Shown here in pieces: positions 23,121-33,606 of a stretch of 64,000 nt of DNA. Numbering within the stretch: the stretch's first letter is position 1; the number at the start of each line of letters is the position of its first letter. The notes below the pieces were generated by a model that saw only the letters and a program-made list of their open reading frames with translations, was not told the DNA's origin and searched no databases. The translations under genes were made by a program, and so were the position numbers. Source of the stretch: Stomorhina lunata (lineage: Eukaryota > Arthropoda > Insecta > Diptera > Rhiniidae); contig OW121740.1 of NCBI GenBank assembly GCA_933228675.1, positions 79,466,899 to 79,530,898 of the forward strand, read 5' to 3'.

Positions 23121-23310
23121 AATACCTTGACTGCGAACGCTACCTTAAAATCTCAAATTGCATTTTTAAATTGCATTATTAAAAGATTTTACAGACCCAT
23201 AACGGTTAATTTTTTAAGAGTCTTTAAATAATTATGTCTTTATATTGTTTATTTTTAATAGCTATATTAATCCACATAAAATGTAATTGTAAATAAAGTA
23301 GGTAGAAAAT

Positions 23311-23517
23311 CAGATCATCTTTTGGTGATCTGTTTATTCGAAGTTAAAAAAAGGTAGTATTTAAAAAGTTAACAGAAATAGAAAAACATCAATTATTATA
23401 AAATTTCTGCAAGAAGCAGACGTCAAATTAATAAAACTCCGCAAGTGGCGGACAAATATTAAATAAACGAATTTATAATTAAAAAATTAAAAGTTGTATT
23501 TTTCCTCATGAAGAGGA
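23311..23517. repeat. Cluster of four small perfect hairpins
   Basis: Perfect stems: CAGATCA/TGATCTG (23311-23332, 8-base loop), TCTGC-AAGAA-GCAGA (23406-23420), TCCGC-AAGTG-GCGGA (23438-23452) and TCCTC-ATGAA-GAGGA (23503-23517). The last three share a 5-bp stem, a 5-base loop of form A-A/T-G-A/T-A/G and an upstream A/T-run. Function is unknown; they may be part of a transposable-element untranslated region. Confidence 0.6.
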
Positions 23518-23520
23518 TAA

Positions 23521-24120
23521 GTTCTTAGATAACAAAATAATAAGAGCTACAAAATTCTCCTACACCTGCCGATTAATAATCGATCGGTATAAATTTTGTG
23601 TGGTCTGTGGCAAATAATAAAAATAATCTTTTCTGCTGCCTTTTTGCTAAAAACAATAATATATTTATTTAATATTAATACAAAAAACAAATAAATTGTC
23701 TTTACTTACCCTTTCCAATTACAAATAATTTTTGTTTGTTTACATTTTCATTTGAGAGTTGTCAAAATGACTATGTTGAATTCACAGTACCTGTATGTGA
23801 GTTCACCACCTTAGTTAATTTATTCACCACTTTTTTTTGGTTCCTTAGTAGAACATATGTTCTCAATCTATGTGTTTTATCTATGGTTTCTAGCATTTTC
23901 TGCAGACGTAAACAAAGAGTTGATTTCACTAACAATGTTGCTTACGAATGTTCATGTATGTTCCACTACATTCTTACATGATCAAGAACACAATTGTTAA
24001 TTGTTAATTTTTTTTTATAATACCACGAATTTCAATGTACTCCTTTTATTCAGTTGTACTTCTTGTTTTCATCAATGTACTTTTTTTTGAACTTCCATAT
24101 CTGGCTACCTTACCTTTATC
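23521..24120. other. No gene seen
   Basis: AT-rich; the open frames here show no recognisable protein. Confidence 0.4.
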
Positions 24121-24560
24121 TATACCGATCGACTCAGAATTACTTTTTGGGTCGATTAAGCAATGTCCGTCCGTTTATAATCAAAGTAATTTGATGAAAT
24201 TTGTGCAAATATTTTCTTTTGTACTTCGACCATCGCACAGTGGTTTATGGACGTTTTTTTAATAATTCTGTAACTTTTGAACGACTAGAGACATTTGAAT
24301 GAAATTGACACGTTACTAGTCAAAAACACTGATCCATGAGTGGTCGGCAGTGTTATTGATAGACCTTCAAACTTAGTCATCTCAGGTGTTCGACTTTTTT
24401 AGGAATTCGCCAAAAATCTATTACGGATGGATTCAAAAAAAACTTAAGTTGTGCTTAAGTTATATTTTGGCTTTTGAGATATTTGGATAAAAAGGAACTT
24501 TTGGGTTGATGTTTTTACCGATTTTTAAGCTTTTTTTAATCTGGCGGACTCATTTATCCT
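24121..24560 (+). mobile_element. INE-1-like fragment
   Basis: ATACCGATCGACTCAGAATT, then GGGTCGATTAAGCAATGTCC and GTCCGTTTATAATCAAAG give the family head. The rest is degenerate and the end is approximate. Confidence 0.5.
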
Positions 24561-25503
24561 AAAATTTCTAAAAGAAAGTTTTTTTACTTTTTAATAAAAT
24601 TCTGAATAATTTTTGTTGCAAGTTATATATAGATATCTTTTTTCGTTAAAAAAACACAAAAAAAAATTTTTGAGTTTTTCCATAAAAGATGGCTATAGTT
24701 TTTCACTTATTTTTGTATTTTATTATTTCTGTAAAGAAAATAACAATAAGTAATCAAATCTTAATCTAATGCATTGGTCGCCAGCTCGAACTGAATTCAG
24801 CATTCTGAAATCACATGTATTCTTACGCTCTTCACACGCATTCTTACGCACAGCTTTTCTTGTAAATTCAATACACTCAAAAAATGTTTGTCGTCTCGCT
24901 TTTTGAATTGTATTATGACAATAAAAAAATGAAAGAAGCATGAATAGTATTATGAAATGAATACTTTAAATTAAAATAGTAACGTTATGTAGAGCTTCTT
25001 TTAAGAGAGTTTTTAAATTTTATTATATGTTTTAGATTTTCATATTCATACAAATAACTTTTTAGCATAATAAAATTCTTTTGTTTAAAGTTTTAACTTA
25101 CTAGTAAAACCAAAAACTGTTATGGTTTTTTTAAATAATTTAACACGTAAATAAGACTAATAGATCTGATTGAAAATACCATAATTTTATTAAAATATTT
25201 TTTCGAGTGTGTAAAATATTTCTCACCAATACAACTAACACTTACTAATACAAATGTTTTGGCCAATGCAACTCTATTTGATATTTATTCGAGTTAATAG
25301 GAAATTGTTCAATGACAATAGATAAAAAAGGTCCTAGCTGACTAGGTCCAAGGTATCCATCCTTCTTAGTCGTTGATGACATTTAAAGTGCAAAAGCTGC
25401 CTTGCAAGATAATTTGGGTGAACGTACAGCTTGTAGATGTATTTGGTACAGAACCTTCTAATCTCTTCTTGGACGAGGGGAATATTCAAGTCTTAATGAA
25501 TGC
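24561..25503. other. No gene seen
   Basis: AT-rich. An imperfect palindrome GGTCCTAGCTGACTAGGTCC is at about 25331. Confidence 0.4.
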
Positions 25504-25504
25504 T

Positions 25505-25772
25505 ACTTTGTTCTACCAAAAACGGTGTGGGGTATTATGTGATAAACCAAACTAAGCCCAATTAGGTCCTTTGTTATCCCTATATAGCCAAAGTAATATA
25601 CAACGTCATTTTTTGAAGCTAGAGTAAATTGAGTGAAACTTTTTTTTAACAACTTTGTTCAACCAAAAACGGTGTAGGTATATTGTGGTACATCAAATTT
25701 AGTCCCAATTAGATCCTCTATCACCCCTATATAGCCAAGGTAATATACAACGACGTTTTTCGGGGCTAGGGT
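25505..25772. repeat. Two tandem copies, period 147 bp
   Basis: ACTTTGTTCTACCAAAAACG at 25505 and ACTTTGTTCAACCAAAAACG at 25652 start related units. Each contains CCCTATATAGCCAAGGTAAT or a near variant and ATACAACG. The spacer before the second copy is less conserved. Confidence 0.7.
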
Positions 25773-25898
25773 CCGAAACGTGAATTAAGTGAATTGTGAA
25801 ATGAGCTGAAAAACAGTTATGAATAAAAGTTTATTTTTAATTTGCTTTCAATTTTTATTTTTGTAACTTAGTTTTCTTTGATTTTTTTTTAATTAATT

Positions 25899-26592
25899 TA
25901 TACCCTTTACCACTATAGATGGAAAGGCTATTATAAGTTTGTGCTGATGTATGTAACGCATATAAATATTTGTCTTAGACCCACCTTGTATACCAATAGG
26001 CTTAGAATCACTTTCTAAGTCGATTTAGCGATGTCAGTCCGTCCGTCTGGCTGGACAGCTGGCTGGCTGGCTGGACATCCATGTAAACCTTGTAATGAAA
26101 GTACAGGTCGAATTCTAAAGATAATTTAATGAAATTTGGCACAAATAATTTTTTTGATAGTGGGACCAGGCTATTGAAATTCGTCAAAATCGGTCAATTA
26201 TTAATGATACCTCCCATGTGTCCCACTCCCCGGAATTGATATATTGGCCACAAATATCAATATTTTTCATGAAATTTAAAAAAAAATACTGCTTATGTAA
26301 ACTAAAATCACTGTACCACATTTCGTTGAAATCGGTCCACATTTGACCATAGACAAAAATCACTAAAACGCTCTTAAATCTGAAGATAATGAGAATTTTA
26401 AGTTTTTTTTGCAAACATAATTTTTGTAACAACTGTAATCAAGTTGCCAAATTTCGAGATAATCGGTCCATATTTGACGCTAGCTCTCATATAAGTCCAA
26501 ATTACGGAAACAGCTTAAAAAAATAAGTTTTGAGAAAATTTGAAGGGTATCGTATGGTCGGGCTTGACCGACTATAGCACATTCTTACTTGT
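25899..26592 (+). mobile_element. Complete INE-1-like element
   Basis: It opens TATACCCTTTACCACTATAG, has GTCGATTTAGCGATGTCAG and CCGTCCGTCTGG, and closes with a hairpin GTCGG-GCTTGA-CCGAC and CTTACTTGTT. These are the parts of a fly DINE-1-type element in the right order. At about 694 bp it is the best-preserved copy here. Its body (TTTCGAGATAATCGGTCC region) recurs at 36780 and 48000. Confidence 0.7.
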
Positions 26593-26714
26593 TTTTTTTT
26601 TATTAATTTATATACTTATTCATATACATAATACAAAGCCTTCAATGGCCAAAATAAAATATTACAAAGCAAAAAAAAAATTTCAAAACACAGCAAAAGC
26701 TAAAATATTATAAT

Positions 26715-27477
26715 TATTTAATCGGGTTAGAGGGTGACAACAATAGGGTTAGTTTTAAATAAATAGAAACAATAATTTTCTTTAAACGTTATAATATAAC
26801 TTATGTGTTTATTCACCTTTTAAACTTATATACAAGATAAATAATTAGGATAAATATATAATTCAAATTTGTTAAGGTTAGGGATTGAGGCCCTATGCTC
26901 CACTGGGAGTCAAGGATAACAGAAGAAGAAGAAGGTTAGGGATTTAATTTGTGCAATATGATTTAGTTTTAAGTTTAGAATTTTAATTTCAATGCAATTC
27001 TATTTATTTAAGTTTAGGGTTTAAGTTTAGGTTTAAGTTAGATTTAGGAATCTTGTATTTTTAAATAAGAATTTTATAAGGAAATATTAAATAATTAAAT
27101 GAAATATTTTTTAATATTTTAACCTTAGGTTTAAGTTTTATATTTAAGTAGATTTAGGGTTTTAACTTTTTGTAGGTTTTAAAACAATGTTTCTTATTTA
27201 ATATTTTTAGTTATAGGTTTTATAACAATGTTTTTTATTTAATATTTTTAGTTTTAAGTTTTAGCAAAATTATTTTATGTTTTATGTTCTTATTTGAATT
27301 TACACTTTAAGTTATTCGGAGCGATTTTAAACTTCACTTGATGAATATTAATTTACAAGAGAGAGATTTTGAAGTTAAAGCTGGAGAAAGCAAGTTTTTT
27401 CGCAAGTGAAGTTGGCTGCAGTTTTTGGGGGCGTTAATAAGTGCAGGGTTGGGGAAACTTCCTTGTTCGAATGAACA
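26715..27477 (-). repeat. BEL 3' LTR
   Basis: 763 bp. On the minus strand it starts TGTTCATTCGAACAAGGAAG and ends CCCGATTAAATA. It matches 34730-35157 and 36970-37053 of the other LTR. It is rich in TTTAGGGTTTAAG-type repeats and carries a LINE-tail insertion at 26887. Confidence 0.88.
26887..26931 (+). mobile_element. 45-bp non-LTR retrotransposon tail in the BEL LTR
   Basis: GAGGCCCTATGCTCCACTGG at the start and an AGAAGAAGAAG simple-repeat tail. It is flanked by AAGGTTAGGGATT at 26874-26886 and 26932-26944, and absent at the matching point of the other LTR (34890 region). It is an extremely 5'-truncated LINE insertion made after the BEL element arrived. Confidence 0.8.
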
Positions 27478-27490
27478 TCCTCCCCCGCCA
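27478..27490 (-). promoter_or_regulatory. BEL polypurine tract
   Basis: On the minus strand GGCGGGGGAGGA lies directly upstream of the TGTTCATTCG start of the 3' LTR, as expected for plus-strand priming. Confidence 0.75.
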
Positions 27491-27599
27491 GGCTACCTAT
27501 GAGGAGGGAGAGAAAAAAAAAACAATTATTTTTATATGCTCGGTGTAGAGTATCGGGTAATATGGGTAAATGCAGGGTATAAATACTTCAGCATAATTC

Positions 27600-28830
27600 T
27601 TAATGTGTAATGGATCCCATGACCAACCAACCAAATGTGGAATCTTGAATCATCAAGGATCCGCCATCGATGTGGATAAAATTGGGTTGTAATATGGTGG
27701 TGTACAGGTCTCCACCAATTTCCATATCAATGGATGTGTTGCGGGTGAAATCTGGGTCCGCCAAGGTGATTCGCTTAACCTTATTTTTTATGAATTCATC
27801 GAGATCATAAGCGTTTGGTTTTCTTGGCAAATCCCTCACCACTTCCATGCAAAGTTCAAACTGCGTATTTGGGTCAGCATACGGAGCTATAATGGCCTTC
27901 ACGTAAACTTGGTCATCAATGGTAAAAGCCTTCAAACAACTGTCGTGCACAAACGAAGATGAAATTTTAGATTTGGTCTGGCTGGGGTTCAAAACGGCTC
28001 GTGCTAACTTTTTTCCTTTGCTCATCACCACTTGCAACATGAGAGTGGGTACAAAGGTTCGTGTCATTGCTGTTTATACGATGGCTGTGGAAGAAGTGGT
28101 GACTAGTGAACGTCTCGGGGCTGGTGTTGGGGTTTCCTTTTCTTCCCTATTGGAACTGGCATCTTTAGGAAGATCTTTTAATATCCTTGCCGGTCCATGG
28201 AGAAGGGTATGGTGCTTGCCATTACACTTGGTACACCGAGCCTTGTTGGTACATTTGACAATTAAGTGGTTTCGGGCCGGGCAGTTTACACAGTAATGAT
28301 TTGGTCTGGCTGGGGTTCAAAACGGCTCGTGCTAACTTTTTTCCTTTGCTCATCACCACTTGCAACATGAGAGTGGGTACAAAGGTTCGTGTCATTGCTG
28401 TTTATACGATGGCTGTGGAAGAAGTGGTGACTAGTGAACGTCTCGGGGCTGGTGTTGGGGTTTCCTTTTCTTCCCTATTGGAACTGGCATCTTTAGGAAG
28501 ATCTTTTAATATCCTTGCCGGTCCATGGAGAAGGGTATGGTGCTTGCCATTACACTTGGTACACCGAGCCTTGTTGGTACATTTGACAATTAAGTGGTTT
28601 CGGGCCGGGCAGTTTACACAGTAATGAAGGCGTATGGCGGTTTTATATTTTTCTGCTAAATTTAGCTTCAAGAATTTCTTGCAGGCAGATAAGCTATGAT
28701 CTGCCTGGCAAATGCCGCATCCATAATGCCGTTTTTGAGTTTGATTTCTTCGGGTGGACTGATTTTTGTTGTTCTTTGCTGACGATCACCACGGCCTGAA
28801 TTAGATTTGAGCTGATTGTTGGGTGCCATT
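27600..28830 (-). pseudogene. Second BEL-type zinc-knuckle/protease module after integrase
   Basis: On the minus strand MAPNNQLKSNSGRGDRQQ (from 28830) precedes, in another frame, HYGCGICQADHSLSACKKF, then HYCVNCPARNHLIVKC and CTKCNGKHHTLLHG: three zinc-knuckle-like motifs of BEL Gag. After a stop at 28070 the frame resumes as TRTFVPTLMLQVVMSKGKKL with LARAVLNPSQTKSKISSSFV, and ends with GGDLYTTILQPN and STFGWLVMGSI. This is the aspartic-protease-like (DUF1758-type) region of BEL elements. The same pair of domains already exists upstream at 31386-32423 with different sequence, so this comes from another family by recombination or insertion. It is broken by a frameshift, a stop and a 328-bp duplication. 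Confidence 0.75.
27970..28625. repeat. Perfect tandem duplication, 328-bp unit
   Basis: 27970-28297 and 28298-28625 appear identical by eye, starting GATTTGGTCTGGCTGGGG and ending TTTACACAGTAAT. The duplication lies inside the extra zinc-knuckle/protease module and breaks it. Zero visible divergence means it is very recent or an assembly artefact. Confidence 0.9.
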
Positions 28831-28941
28831 TTCTATTTAGATCAAATTAAAGAAATGTTAAAAATGGATATGTTGTTAAAAATGGATATTAGTTTGTTAG
28901 TCAAATAAAGTTAATATTGTTAGGGTTGTGTGTAGAATAAC

Positions 28942-29178
28942 TTAGACTAAGACGTGGGTAGAACAACAACTTTGGTTATCGGTTTGGGTGGACAAATCAG
29001 ATGTAGGCTCCAAGTGTATCGCTTTTGTTGCAAAACAAACAAATACGCATACGTAGCCTTTTGTAATTCTGCATGCTCTACCATTATATGCTTTTATTTC
29101 GAATGGTCCGGCAAAATCTATTCCAACATTATGAAAGGGTCGGGTAATTTTTGTGCGTTCTGTTGGCAATGCGGCCAT
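28942..29178 (-). pseudogene. BEL integrase, start of catalytic core (truncated)
   Basis: MAALPTERTKITRPFHNVGI runs into DFAGPFEIKAYNGR and FVCFATKAIHLEPTSDLST. The first catalytic D (GIDFAGPF) is present. Sequence then leaves the family: the second D (SDNGT) and third E boxes (AGAPHFGGLWE-type) are missing. The frame differs from the zinc-binding part upstream, so a frameshift lies near 29180. The integrase cannot be functional. Confidence 0.85.
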
Positions 29179-30308
29179 GAATTGTGTGGTTTATACCTAG
29201 TACAGGGTAGACATTTATTGATAACTGCACTGATTAAATTTTGCAGTTTCGGAATCCAAAATCCAGACCGGATTATCCTTAGCATCCGTTGATTTCCGCC
29301 GTGCAGGGTAACTAAGTGCACGTGTAAAGTTAAAAGTTTTGCAAAATGACTTGCATAGGGTAACAAAATTGAGTATCTTTCAGAATACGACAAACTGTTG
29401 GATTTAGCCAGTCGACCGTTAGCACGTATAATCTTTGAAGAGTCTAAAAATGGTGTTAGAGTTAGCAGGCTACTTTTTCTGGGTATTGGGTTTTTTCTTA
29501 GAAGACAATTATAATCTTCATAAAAATAGTGTTTTTGATATAAAATGATTAGTCTATCACGTGTTGATTTTATTTCCATCGCATCAATCTCAATACTTGG
29601 GTGGGTTATTAAGATATTTAATCTTTCATTTAAATTTTGAGAATCGTTTCGATCAAGTTTTACTCTATCATTTCGAACTGTGTATCTCCGGGTACATGAT
29701 GAGCGATCGCAAAATCGATAGACATATGACATTACTCTTAGGGCTTTCGATAATTTTAAAAACCTTGATAAAATGTCTGGGTTTGTGTTAATCGTATTTT
29801 TCAAGGAAGGGTGAATATTAACATTTGTAGAAAAGGTTTGACTAATTTTAGCTTCAGCTTGAGTTGTAAATTGTTTATCTGTTATTGGCCATGTTGCTGT
29901 AGAATCTTTTAACCAGGAAGGTCCATTCCACCAAAGTTTGTCATCTTTAAGGTCATCTGCGTTACATCCTCGGCTAGCAATATCGGCTGGGTTATCGTGT
30001 GAGGCAACATGGTACCAGTTATCCACGCCTACATTTTCAAGTATTGTGGTAACTCTGTTTGCCACAAAAGTGTTCCATGAGTTGGGTTGTTTGTTGAGCC
30101 ATGCTAGCACAATCGATGAATCCGTCCAGAAATATGCTTGATGAAAGGGTAAATTAAGTTGGGTAATTAAATTGTGTGTCATCTTGGCTAATAACACTGC
30201 ACCACAAAGTTCCAGTTTTGGCAAAGAGATAACTTTGATTGGTGTAACTCTCGTCTTAGCGGAGAGTAGGGTTACAGTATTAGAACCTTCATCGGGTGTA
30301 ATTCGCAT
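29118..30308 (-). pseudogene. BEL RNase H and integrase zinc-binding region
   Basis: A continuous frame of 396 codons on the minus strand. RNase H features: ELCGAVLLAKM, FWTDSSIVLAWLNKQPNSW, HVASHDNPADIASRGCNADD and LWWNGPSWL. The integrase N-terminal HHCC follows: HVHLVTLHGGNQRMLRIIRS then GFWIPKLQNLISAVINKCLP and CTRYK. This is the longest intact stretch of the BEL polyprotein. It is out of frame with RT upstream and the integrase core downstream. Confidence 0.88.
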
Positions 30309-30350
30309 GTATAAAACAGCGGACTATGCTTTTTCAGAAGCATCTGAAAA

Positions 30351-31516
30351 TCAGTGAATCTGAAACTTTGCTGAAGGTGAAAAATTAATCCATCTTGGAA
30401 TACGAATCTTGTTAATATTATCATAGAACTGCAGAAACTTTTGCCATTTTATTAGGGTGAGTGGGTTGAGACACTCATCCCAAGCTGTGTTATCTTGCCA
30501 TATTTGCTGCATGATGATTTTGGCAGAAACAATAATTGGTGCTAACCATCCAGCTGGGTCAAAAAGACGAGCTATATCTGAGAATACAGTTCGTTTTGTG
30601 TATGCTGATTTCCTTTCGATTAAGGGTACGTTAAAAAAGAATTCATCTTCCTTCGCATTCCATCTAATTCCAAGTGTTTTAGCATTGTTGGATTCGGGTA
30701 GGGTTAGAATATCGACATTTAAAAGGTGATCTTCGGGTAAATCTTTTAAAAGTTCCTTGGTATTGGAAGTCCATTTTCGTAGAGGAAAACCAGCAAAGTC
30801 AAGAGCTGAGATCAACTGCGTTTGGTCTATTCTGGCTTCTTCAACAGTATGACCACCAGCCAAGACATCATCAACATACATGGCCGGGTATTTTGAATAT
30901 CTTTGGCTAATTCATGTAGGGTTCTAATAGCCATATAGGGTGCACAGTCAAATGTAACTGTTTGCAGTTCATAATCTTGAATGGGTTCATTAACGCTTTT
31001 TCTAAATAAAATTCGTTGATAGGGTGTTTGGCTAGGGTTTAATAATATTTGCCTGTACATTTTTGTAATATCGGCATTAAAAACGAATTTATAAAAGCGC
31101 CATTTCAATATTAATACTACTAAATCTGGTTATAGGATAGGACCAGTGTATAGAGCATCATTTAAGCTGTTCCCGTTCGACGTTTTGCTAGAAGCATTAA
31201 AAACGACTCGAATTTTTGTTGTTATTCTGTCCATTTTGACAACAGCATGATGGGGTAAATAATACAGGGTTTTTGAAGATGTGTTCGGGTTATAGTGAAC
31301 GGGTTTCATATGATCTAAGTCAATGTATTCTTGAAGCGCGTAATCATATTCAAGTTTCAGCTCGGGCTTCTGCATCAAATTCTTCTCATTTCTTAAAAAT
31401 TGTGCCATTGCAACATGGCGGGAGTTTCCTAACTCTGAGTGGGTGTCGAAATGGAAGGTTAACCTGATAACGGCTATTGGGTAATCGACGGGTTGTTGTC
31501 GCGTAATGTTCTTCAC
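30351..31516 (-). pseudogene. BEL reverse transcriptase, fragmented
   Basis: RT of the BEL element in several frames on the minus strand: LPHHAVVKMDRITTKIRVVF and NASSKTSNGNSLNDALYTGP (31516-31130), a stop at 31130, then FVFNADITKMYRQILLNPSQ with the first catalytic D (31108-30827), then MYVDDVLAGGHTVEEARI with the active-site YVDD (30881). The C-terminal connection reads TLGIRWNAKEDEFFFNV and RLFDPAGWLAPIIVSAKI. The stop and at least two frameshifts inactivate it. Confidence 0.88.
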
Positions 31517-32423
31517 ATAAACATTCTTCTTCAGATCTATTGGGTTTTATGGGTATTTCTTCAATTTCACAAAACTTGGTCAAAAGTTTATCAAGCGTAC
31601 CAGAATTGAAATATGAAACTACTGTTGGGGTATTGGGTGAGTTTTGAACAGGTCCGGTCAAAATCCAACCGAACTCTGTTTCCTGTGCTATTAAGGTGTT
31701 AAGCAAATCTTTCTTAACTCCAGATTTTAAAATTTGGGGGTAAAAATCACTGCCAATGATGAAATCGATTGATCGACTTTCATAGGATTTTTGGTCAGCT
31801 AATTGAATATTTTCCAAGTCTGTTAAAAGGGTTGGGTTTAAATTTTGGGTGGGTAAATTCTTTGTTAGGGTTTTTACTACAATTGCTTGGATATTCAATT
31901 TGAAATTATTTTGGGTGTTGGATCTTAATAGCACATTACAAAGTTTGTTTGAGCGGCCTGAAACGACTTCATTTAATCCTGATATCTCAGCTACTATTGG
32001 GGTTGTGGGTAAATGTAGTTTCCGTCTGAGTTTATCCGAAATAAACGAAAAGTCCGAAGCTGGATCAATAAGCGCTCTTGCCGGGAATACTTCTCCATGG
32101 ATTTCAACGTTTAGAATCGCAGTTCCTAATAACTTTGTTCTGTTATCTAGTGTGGGTTTGCTTGATTGGGTTTGGGTTGAAAATGTCTGTACTGCGTTTC
32201 TTGATGTCGATGGTTTGTTATCATCAACTTGTGGATTTGTGTTAGGGTTGGGTTTGTGTAAAAGACTATTTTGTTTTCCACCGCAATGTCTACATATAAA
32301 TGTACTACGACAATCCTTAATCACATGAGCGATTGCTAAACAATTGTAACAAATCCCATTCTTTTTAACAAATTCAATCCTCTCCGTAACTCCAAGTGAT
32401 GCAAATGTTGAACATTCCCTCAA
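31386..32423 (-). pseudogene. BEL nucleocapsid and aspartic protease region
   Basis: Open frame of 345 codons on the minus strand. Zinc knuckles: CYNCLAIAHVIKDC and CRHCGGKQNSLLH. A Pro/Asn/Ser linker leads to the protease-like domain: LLGTAILNVEIHGEVFPARA with ALIDPASDFSFISDKLRRKL (the DSGA-like active site reads DPAS), then IDFIIGSDFYPQIL and ETEFGWILTGPV. The C-terminal ECLCEEHYATTTRRLPNSRY is the usual lead into RT. The last residues before 31386 are in a shifted frame, so the junction with RT is broken near 31445. Confidence 0.85.
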
Positions 32424-32484
32424 AGTGTGTTTACTTTTGCACAGTTTGCAAACTGAGCCATCGGGTTTACTTTGTGTATTGGAG

Positions 32485-33606
32485 TTATTTTGAGTTATTT
32501 AGTGAGTTTGGTTGATTTTGGGTGTGTTGGCGATTTTGATAATTTGGGAATCTGTTATTGCTTTGAGTTTGATTGTGTGGTTGTGTAACATTGTGAAATA
32601 TTTTACCTCTTCTATCGAACTGATTTCTATTTTCATGGAAATTTTTGGGTTTTTGATGAGGGTTAGGGTTATTATACTCTACAGCATCATTAACCGATGT
32701 GAGTTCTTTAAAGGTGTTCGTTAAGAATAAATCTAAATCAGTCCAAGAGGGCATTTCAGCACAATCTTGAAGAGTTTTTTCGAATTCTCTTCGGGTTTCA
32801 CGGGGTAATAGGATCCCAATTATCCGTATCAATTTCTAATGAATTTAAATTCGCAATACAGCAATTTATTTTTCTCTGAAGTTTTCTAATTGAGGTACTG
32901 CACATTGTGTTAACTAAGGGTAGGTTAAAAAGGGTTTTTAATTGTGCATTGATTTGCATTCTTTTGTTCTCATATTGAGAAACCAATTGGTTCCATGCAA
33001 TCACAAAACCTTCATTAGTAAGAGGAGCGTTGTCGACTATTTCTTTGGCTTCACCGCTAGTTTTTTGTTTAAGGTAGAAAAGTTTTTCTACACCGCTTAA
33101 ACGGGTATTATTGCCATAAATGGCTTTGAAGAGATCTCTACACGAGGCCCAGAACTTGAAATCTTCACTGAAAATTGGCATATCGCAAGGGGGTACATTA
33201 AAGGCAACTGAATTGTGGTTAACAGGAGGCTCGGGTAAATTGGTACTGTTGTAGGGTTTGACAAATTGACTATGGTTTCATTGTGCCGGTTATATGCCTC
33301 AATAGATTCGTCAATTGAAATCATGCTAGTCCTATAAAAGTTTTTAGCTGCCCTAACCTGTTTAACAATTTCCTTTAAATTTATTGATTCTGCTTTTGAC
33401 GGGTCATTAAGTTCTGTGGATTCTCGAATTTTCATGTATTTGCCATTGATGTTCTTCCATATTTCGTCCAGATCACGTCTCTTGAACTGCAAGGCGGGTA
33501 AAGATTGAGATTCATCTGGGATAGCGCGGTAATCTTCATCGAAAGCATTCATATCCAACTGTATATAACGCAATAAGTCGGTGGCCAAAGTTTTAAGTTC
33601 AGACAT
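32485..33606 (-). pseudogene. BEL Gag (capsid region), frameshifted
   Basis: Starts MSELKTLATDLLRYIQLDMN at 33606. After a frameshift near 33250 it continues as MPIFSEDFKFWASCRDLFKA and SGVEKLFYLKQKTSGEAKEI with NEGFVIAWNQLVSQYENKRM, typical of BEL capsid (DUF1759-like). An extra base near 32810 shifts to LLPRETRREFEKTLQDCAEM and the Asn/Gln-rich linker. Three frames are needed to read it. It would form the virus-like particle of the retrotransposon in the cytoplasm if intact. Confidence 0.8.

Noticed and set aside
27919..28624. Two plus-strand frames with identical 107-residue ends
   Set aside because: They are antisense to the BEL zinc-knuckle/protease module and identical because of the 328-bp duplication.
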